Part shown: in pieces, positions 57,762 to 64,000 of the stretch
Position numbering within the stretch: position 1 is the stretch's first letter
Layout of the letters: every line of letters begins with the position of its first letter
Origin: Dirofilaria immitis
Lineage: Eukaryota; Nematoda; Chromadorea; Rhabditida; Onchocercidae
Direction of reading: 5' to 3'
Assembly (NCBI GenBank): GCA_024305405.1
Contig: JAKNDB010000068.1
Span: forward strand, 1 to 64,000
DNA length: 64,000 bases
Program-made: the position numbers and the translations under genes
Notes under the pieces: generated by a model
What the model was told of the DNA's origin: nothing
The model's input: only the letters and a program-made list of their open reading frames with translations
The model's database searches: none

Positions 57762-58452
57762 ACGAATAAAATTAATGACAAAATATTATTCATTGGAATA
57801 CCAGCAATCTTTCTTAGTGCAGCTATTCTTGGCTTTATTGCAACATATTTGGACAATAAATGCTTCCTTTGTTCACTTTTAAGCATCCTTGTTATTTCAC
57901 ATTTTTTATTGATTCTCATTTTATTACTTTTCTTATTCATTTATCATTTTCATGATTTAAAAGAATAGGTTTTAATTATTCCAATTGCTCCATCGCTTAG
58001 ATGTTTATTTTTAATCATTGCCAACGATTTGGTGATTCCAAGAAGGATAAAGTTTTAGCGGTAAATAATCTAACTGATCATTGACTTAAATAGTCAATTA
58101 CATCAAATTATTTTTATCGGATGCAGTCGTTAAAAATTCTCCTTTCGATATCCGAATTTTTGTTCCGAGAAACTAGAATGAGATGAAATAATGAGCGATA
58201 AATTTGCTTCAATAATCTGTTCAGAATAGTTTTTCCCATCCATTGATTATTAAAATTTTTTAATCGACCTCAAGAAAATAGCGAAAGGGTATATTAATTT
58301 ATTTATAATGATCTCATTTTTTTTTGTAGATATTAATAAGTTTGATTTTTGTGGTTTTTGCTGTTAATAATTGTTGCATCCAATTCTTCCATATAAGCTG
58401 CATGTCTAATGCGGAATACAAGGATAAGCTTATCAATGACTGCGCGAAATAA
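57762..58452 (+). CDS. Membrane-protein exons, copy 2
   Basis: 57,777-57,968 reads ILFIGIPAIFLSAAILGFIA, then CFLCSLLSILVISHFLLILI and an aliphatic helix, ending FHDLKE at TAG: two or three transmembrane helices. After TTTTTGTAG at 58,329 a further frame starts ILISLIFVVFAVNN and ends at TAA 58,450, homologous to the exon at 29,801-29,926. No ATG is in frame at the 5' side. Small multi-pass membrane protein, family unknown. The Lys/Arg-rich minus-strand frame here is a shadow. Confidence 0.4.
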
Positions 58453-58845
58453 GTGAGATGCAAGGAAAATTTTAGAAAAAAAGCTTTTTTAATGATTGTA
58501 AGACTGAAAATTAATAAAATAAATAAGAGTAATCATATAAGCACGAGCCGAGATATTCTTAACAAAGCCATTCAGACCTTCATTTAAATTTGAAAGAATA
58601 AAAATTCGAGAGAAACATATTGTTATTATTCAATAATTACATATATTTACAGTGGTAATTATCTCAGTTTGCTTTATTGAATTTTTTTCACATGAAAATT
58701 ATATTCTTTTATAGGTAATATTGTCGCGAATTTCAATATCACGAAACTTCATATAAATAATAAAATAGTAAAAATTTAATATAAAAATAATTACAAAATA
58801 TTATGATGATTCATTAGTTGCTATTTATGGCATTAATCTACATAT

Positions 58846-59302
58846 TTGTCACAATAATGGTATTTTCCCATGCAACATTTTCCCATGTTTCCTATCTTGA
58901 AGCAATATTTACATTTTCCCACGTTACATTCTCATGTTATCATTTCCTGTCTTAAAATTCCAAGTCATTTTCTCAACTGTCCAACCAATCGTTCAATTGT
59001 GTAAGCTAAAAAACCTAACAAACTTTTTTAGACGCCCAATTTGTTACTGTTTGAAAACCCTCTAATTTAATAGTCTAGTCAGTTACGAATTATCAAAAAA
59101 CTAATTCATCTTAATCCCCTTCAATCCTTCAATTCTTCAATTTTTGAATTTCATTTTTAAATCATTAATATTTGTTATCGTTGGTTCGTGCGATTATCAA
59201 TTTTATAAACGTTGTCCTATTCCTGTTCTACATAAAGAATAAACCTTATTTTGAATCTGTTGTGACATCGGCCCAACCAATTCTACAAAGTTAACGCAAC
59301 AA
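58846..59302 (+). mobile_element. 5' LTR of BEL/Pao element 2
   Basis: Begins near TGTCACAATAATGG and ends near AACGCAACA, about 457 bp. It contains a polyadenylation signal AATAAA at about 59,237. The 3' LTR is outside the window, so the ends are inferred. Confidence 0.55.
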
Positions 59303-59307
59303 TTTTA

Positions 59308-59325
59308 TGGTGCCACGATCCGGGA
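59308..59325 (+). other. Primer-binding site of element 2
   Basis: TGGTGCCACGATCCGGGA, six bases after the LTR, starts with TGG complementary to a tRNA 3' CCA. The tRNA species was not assigned. Confidence 0.6.
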
Positions 59326-59328
59326 ACG

Positions 59329-60620
59329 ATGTCAAACAATATTATAGCCAGTATTCAACCAGCAAAAACTAGGTTAGTTTTCCTTCTTCAAGAAATAGAT
59401 TCTATAGAGCTTAACTCTCCGGATTCTAACGTGCCAATGGAACAACAGAGTAATCTCTATGCCACGAGGAAAAGAATACTCGAAGATAAAATCCAAAGAA
59501 TTCAACTGTGTGTGGATTAACTGGAAAAAGTAAGCGACAAATAGATCAGCTACACAAACAATTAACGCAACAAAAAGAAGGGAAGAAGAGAAAACTACGA
59601 ATCAATAACAGAAGGGGATCAAGGATTATTCAAAATTTTGCATGAAGGAAAGAAGCGATAATAACGCTAGTAATGCATAAGGATGAAGCGGAGCAAAAAT
59701 AGTGCTTTTGAAGGGATCCAGAAAGGTACAAGAGGAAGTAACCCATCCTTCGAACCTTACAGTCAACCTTCCTCAATTATCACTACCTATATTCAACGGT
59801 GATTCTAGACAATGGCGACAATTTTGGAGCAGCTTCAATGCAGCAGCCCATTCACAAACAAACTCTGAAATTCAAAAATTGAATTTCTTATATTCGTGCC
59901 TTAAAAGAAACGCGTTACAGGTAATATCGGGATAAGAAATCGCACCAGAAAACTACGGAATCATAAGGCGATTGCTCTAAGAAAAATATGGTGACTCCTC
60001 GACAATAACAATAATATTATATAACGAACTCCAATCCATTAAACGAAATGAAAAGGATTGGATGGAAACGATCGAGAAAATTGAAAGAACCCTACGCCAA
60101 ATAGACTCTGGGAGAAGGCGTGGAACGTTCAAGCATCGAGACATTGATAGAAAGTAAATTACCCTTATGGATTATAAATAAGGTATATAATCAAAAAAAT
60201 TAGATATACCGCAAAGCTCAGAGACTTTCTATCGAATACAGTTAATGTAACTCAACAAGTCAAAAATTGTCAGAGCTCATCCACTTATGCTGACAGTAAA
60301 TGCACTATCAAAATGGCACAAAAACAAAGATATAATCCTAGAGAAACGTCAGCATTTTCTACAATTCAAAGCAATCAAATCTCGTCCCAACTCATGGCAA
60401 ACAAGAGGAGACCATATACATTCTGCGCTCGAGATCATTGGGATAGCGACTGCGATGTATCCCTACTGCTAACCTTAGAAAGGATCGTCTTAAGAAGTTA
60501 AAGAAATATCCAACTTGCTTCAGAGACAGCCACAATGGAACAAAATGCAAGGTGAAGGAAAATTGCTTCTATTGTAAGGCCTTTCACAACAGTGCTCTAT
60601 GTGAAAAAGAATTACCACTT
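59329..60620 (+). pseudogene. Pao gag region
   Basis: ATG 59,329 directly after the PBS gives MSNNIIASIQPAKTRLVFLL and a coiled-coil-like stretch, with a stop at 59,518. 59,702-59,935 (LPQLSLPIFNGDSRQWRQFW) is the DUF1759-type gag domain. After several frame changes a Cys/His cluster (CFYCKAFHNSALC, about 60,568-60,606) resembles a zinc knuckle. Confidence 0.85.
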
Positions 60621-60625
60621 CGTAT

Positions 60626-61290
60626 ATGGTGAACTCTGAGAAAAAGCTCAAATATGAAAATTCTAAAGTTGAACATGAAAATTCTAGACACTCTGATAAA
60701 GCGGACAGTTCAGCTTTTCTTCATAATTCAACTCTAGCAACTCAAACAAATGCAACAAATCAAACTTCACTCTTATGTAAAGAAATAAAAGTTTTTAGTC
60801 CAACGCAACCTTAACGACAAAGAAAAGCCTTAGCATTATTTGTATAGGCTCGCAATTATTTTTATTTCAAAGAAATTATCACTACAACCGGGTTATTCGA
60901 ATCAGATAAACAAATTATGGAAATAGCGCCATTCGGTATGAAGAAACCAAAATTGTGTTCTACTGTCTCTACGCAGCTGAATGTGCGAACGCTAAACAAC
61001 GAAGTTATAACGTTATATGCAAATGTAGTTGAATATCTAACGAACGGAATGTAGGTTGTCGAAATACCAGAAAAAGTTCGAAACCGAGACTTAAGGAATT
61101 ATTGGAGAAAACCCGATATTTTGAACGGGATGGACTTCTTCAAATTCATCAGTCTTCCAGACATCGACGATTTATAATCAGCACACATGTTAGTACAATC
61201 AAAGGTTGGTCCGATGATTATCGGAAATGGTGATATTGATAAACTTTGTAAGAATAATAAGTATCCTTCAAAAGAGCATGTTCAGTCAAT
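60626..61290 (+). pseudogene. Pao protease region
   Basis: The spacer 60,626-60,814 is followed by stretches such as TTGLFESDKQIMEIAPFGMK and PDILNGMDFFKFI, and VGPMIIGNGD, typical of the aspartic protease-like part of BEL/Pao (A17 / DUF1758). Stops occur near 60,815, 61,052 and 61,177. The catalytic Asp motif is not clearly visible. Confidence 0.7.
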
Positions 61291-62450
61291 GTGAACATCA
61301 ATTTCGAATTAGAAAAATTCTGGAAACTCGAAACGACTGCAATTCAAGGATCTCCCAATGCAGATGACGATGACCATGTTTTGACACAGTTTAAACTATC
61401 ATTAAATAAGAAGGAAGATACCAATATGCTGCCCTTGGAAACATTCCAAACAAAAATTGAACGACAATTCGGTCGATTTAAAAGTCTAATTAAAAGACTA
61501 CAACTCCAATCACTGCTCCAGACCTACAATGAAACAATCAAAGAACTACACCAGTCAGGTATAATCGAAGAAGCATCCACAGAAGATAAAGTTGGAGTGA
61601 TATATTATCTCCCTCATCATCATGAAGTGTTAATTCCTGGGAAAACAACGACCAAACTAAGAAATGTTTGTGATGCGTCAGCACATCATAAGGGATTCAA
61701 AAGTTTAAATGAAGTCTTGTACCGAGGTCCTGTAATGTTACTAGACTAGTAGGAATATACCACGGTTTCGAATGATGAATATTGTAATAACAGCACAGGA
61801 AGACGAACGAAACTGTACAAGATTTCTCTGTCTCAATGATATAGAGAAAGAAGTCACGGATGGTAATATAAAATGTTATCGCTTCAAGAAAGTTCCATTT
61901 GGAATTATTTTATCACCCTTCTTATTAGCGGCAACACTCAATTATTACTTGGAAAACTTCGGTAGTACACTGGCCTGGGAGATACGAAGAAATCTTTATA
62001 TAGATAATGTTACCACATCAGCAAATAATATAGAGGAAGCAAGAGATAAATGTGAGGAAATGAAAATAATTTTTAAGGAAGCCTCTATGAAAATTAGAGA
62101 ATCCCTTTCCAACGATGAAGAATTTAATGAATTAATCCCTTACTGCGATCTGAGCAAAACAAAGACGAAAAACTTTCTTGGACTCATTTGGAATTGCGAA
62201 ACAGATACTATATGCGTGAAATTAAAACCATGGACGGGAAAAACACTAACTAAAAGGTCTGTTTTACAATTTGTTGCTTTCAATATGATCCACTAGGCTT
62301 CTTGGTACCTATAATGGTGAAACTCAAATTATTTATCCAACACTTATGGAAGCAAAACATTCCATAGGACCAATCTTTAAATGAAACTGACAACAACAAT
62401 GGGAGAAACTTATCAAAGAATGGCCAACACATGTGATAAATCTATCAAGA
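61291..62450 (+). pseudogene. Pao reverse transcriptase
   Basis: 61,291-61,749 covers the N-terminal part (LEKFWKLETTAIQG; LRNVCDASAH). 61,772-62,296 covers palm and thumb, with CYRFKKVPFGIILSPFLLAA and YIDN at the catalytic site, then TKNFLGLIWN. The two frames are separated by stops. 62,296-62,450 continues as GFLVPIMVKLKLFIQHLW with a TAG. Confidence 0.9.
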
Positions 62451-62451
62451 T

Positions 62452-63160
62452 ATGCGACAGATCCTCACAGCCTACAGAAGTCCACGTCTTTACGGATGCA
62501 TCAAAGATTGCTTATTCTGCTGTTGCTTATATACAAAAAACAAATTGATCTATGCAAAATCTCGAATTGCTCCAATCAAAGGTATGTCTATACCTAAACT
62601 CGAATTACTATCTATTTTAATAGGAGTAAGAGCGGCACAATTCGCGTTAAAGCAATTAGAAATAAAAGAGCACCGTGTTACAGTGTGGTCAGATTCAAAA
62701 TGCGCTTTTTCTGGACCAAACATTATACAAGATTACACCCACGTTTCGTACAGAATAGAGTAGACGAGATACTTAAAGCATGATTTGAATTAAAATATGT
62801 CCCGAGCGAAAAAAATCCGATCGATATACTAGAGGACTCTTACTGCTAAGGCTGCGACATTGTACTGAGTGGTGGAATGGAGCAAAATGGTTAGAAGAAG
62901 ATAAATCCAAATGGCCAAAGTGTGAATTCACTTAGAAAGTGAATGATGAATTTGAACAAGCAATCATCGCAAATCTAACGAAATCGAAAATTCAACCCAT
63001 TAAACAAGAGATGATCAAAATCACTAATGCATCCCGCTTCAGTAACTGGACAACATTAGTAAAAGCAACGGTCTGGGCTCTTCGTTTTATTAAGCGAATC
63101 TGTAAAAGAAAGTTATCCTGGTTGAAATCATGTCTAGCATGGGAAACAGCATGAGTAAAA
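62452..63160 (+). pseudogene. Pao RNase H and linker
   Basis: Near 62,475 EVHVFTDASKIAYSAVAY gives the first Asp, and 62,585-62,710 (IPKLELLSILIGVRAAQF; WSDSKCAF) gives further acidic residues. The tail near 62,860 is frameshifted. 62,939-63,154 is the linker before integrase (FSNWTTLVKATVWALRFI). Confidence 0.85.
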
Positions 63161-63289
63161 ATGATTATAATATCTCCGAACGTTTACTGTTCCAACAAGC
63201 ACAGTCACAAGATTTAATGGAGGACAGTAAGAAGAGATGGAATCTATATCAAAGCAAAATCGGCAACTTATGCAGATCCGTAGCCGGTT

Positions 63290-64000
63290 AATATACTCTG
63301 AACCTAAACTATGAATGTAAATATCCTATGCATTTTCCAAACAACAATCCTATCACTTATCTTGTCATTCAACAACAACATAATCGCCTACACCAAGCAG
63401 GTATTTCGCACCCTCTATCTGAATTAAGACAAAATTCAAGATACCAAAGGGAAGAGCTGCAGTTAAACGAATAATATCTCATGTATTGTCTGTAAACGAT
63501 GGAAGGCAAAACCATTCAAATTACCGCTGATGCCCAGTCTACCGGAATCACGTGTAAAACGATCGAGAACATTTCAACAAGTAGGTTTGGATTCTTTGGG
63601 CCCCATAGTGATCAAATCCACTACAGGAATAGCGAAAAGATGAGTTGCTCTTTTACTTATTTTACAACAAGAGCAGTATATCTCGAATTAGCGGAAGATT
63701 TATCGAATGAAAGTATCTTGCACATTTTGAGGAGATTCGTTACATGAATAGGATACCCGAAATTAGTCCTGAGTGATAACGCCAGTTAATTTCCACTCGT
63801 ATTCAAGGAAACAATGAACAGGAATGCTAACTTCCTAGCTGAGAAAGGCATGGTTTGGAGAAATACAATACCACGTGCTCCATGTGGTTTATGAAAGCAT
63901 TATTGGACTTACAAAGGAAGCTTTGAGAAAAGCCATAGGAAGAAAACTTCTAAAGGAAAAGAAATTAATAACTTTAATAGGAGAAATAGAAGGAATACTC
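63290..64000 (+). pseudogene. Pao integrase, truncated by window end
   Basis: The H2C2 region (HNRLHQAGISHPLSELRQ) is at about 63,379-63,430, the first catalytic-type Asp in GLDSLGPI at about 63,583 and the second in LSDNAS at about 63,770. Then comes ESIIGLTKEALRKAIGRKLL up to the edge. Frame changes between each part. Confidence 0.85.

Larger units (their letters stand above)
56088..58452 (+). repeat. Inverted duplication, compact copy (blocks II and I)
   Basis: 56,120-57,350 matches block II and 57,385-58,440 matches block I, with only about 35 bp between them. The 7.4-kb island with the GPCR is absent. Confidence 0.75.
58846..64000 (+). mobile_element. BEL/Pao retrotransposon 2, decayed, runs off window
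   Basis: LTR, PBS, gag, protease, RT, RNase H and integrase follow in BEL/Pao order. The element continues past the window end within integrase. More than ten stops or frameshifts show it is inactive. It is related to element 1 (shared PKLELL.ILIGVRAAQF, LRKAIGRKLLKEK) but not a recent copy. Confidence 0.9.

Noticed and set aside
57758..57940. Basic minus-strand frame
   Set aside because: It is the antisense of a much better hydrophobic membrane-protein frame on the plus strand.
1..64000. Bacterial endosymbiont (Wolbachia-type) insertions
   Set aside because: Looked for bacterial-like genes because filarial genomes often carry them; no recognisable bacterial gene was seen.

Overview
The window is AT-rich (about 70 percent or more by eye) nuclear DNA, almost certainly from a nematode. 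Three things point there: interstitial arrays of the nematode telomere hexamer TTAGGC, a nearly canonical SL1 spliced-leader RNA gene, and nematode-style 18S/28S rRNA fragments. A chemoreceptor-like 7TM gene, short introns with TTTCAG acceptors and BEL/Pao retrotransposons agree. A spirurid or filarial worm is my guess from the rRNA 3' end and base composition, but I cannot fix the species.

The window is a mosaic of segmental duplications rather than an ordinary gene-rich stretch. From 1 to 8.7 kb there are C2H2 zinc-finger (ZNF) units in various states of decay. The block 4,040-8,745, holding one ZNF unit, an SL1-type SL RNA gene, a degenerate second SL RNA and a third ZNF remnant, recurs in inverted orientation at about 23,570-28,362. 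Between the arms lie a deleted 28S 3' fragment (9.15-9.59 kb), a rDNA-associated satellite (10.0-10.3 kb), another ZNF remnant (11.5-13.1 kb), duplicated noncoding blocks, and a multi-exon gene I reconstructed at 16,146-19,095 but do not recognise. Two further partial spliced genes, on opposite strands, lie at 21.7-22.6 kb.

After the right arm come the 5' end of a 28S gene (28.93-29.4 kb) and a broad region (29.6-39.4 kb) with fragments of membrane-protein genes and a five-exon 7TM GPCR on the minus strand (35,684-37,772). Two blocks of this region (29.8-30.7 and 38.1-39.4 kb) recur inverted at 56.1-58.5 kb, where the 7.4 kb between them, including the GPCR, is missing. ZNF remnants and pieces of another spliced membrane gene occupy 40.4-45.4 kb, followed by a deleted inverted paralogue of the 16-19 kb gene.

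From 46.0 to 49.2 kb there is a 28S 3' portion, a short spacer and the last two thirds of an 18S gene, with changes at normally invariant positions; the same satellite follows. A minus-strand BEL/Pao element (51.8-54.9 kb) is cut inside its reverse transcriptase by a TTAGGC array. A second BEL/Pao element runs on the plus strand from about 58.85 kb off the right edge. Both are full of stops and frameshifts.

The genes do not form an operon or pathway. What unites the window is its architecture: dispersed rDNA pieces, telomeric repeats, inverted duplications, ZNF amplification and dead retroelements. This suggests a subtelomeric, rDNA-flanking or sex-limited chromosomal region. Single-base homopolymer differences recur in coding exons, so some apparent lesions may be sequencing errors. 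All family calls come from reading translations by eye; no database search was possible.
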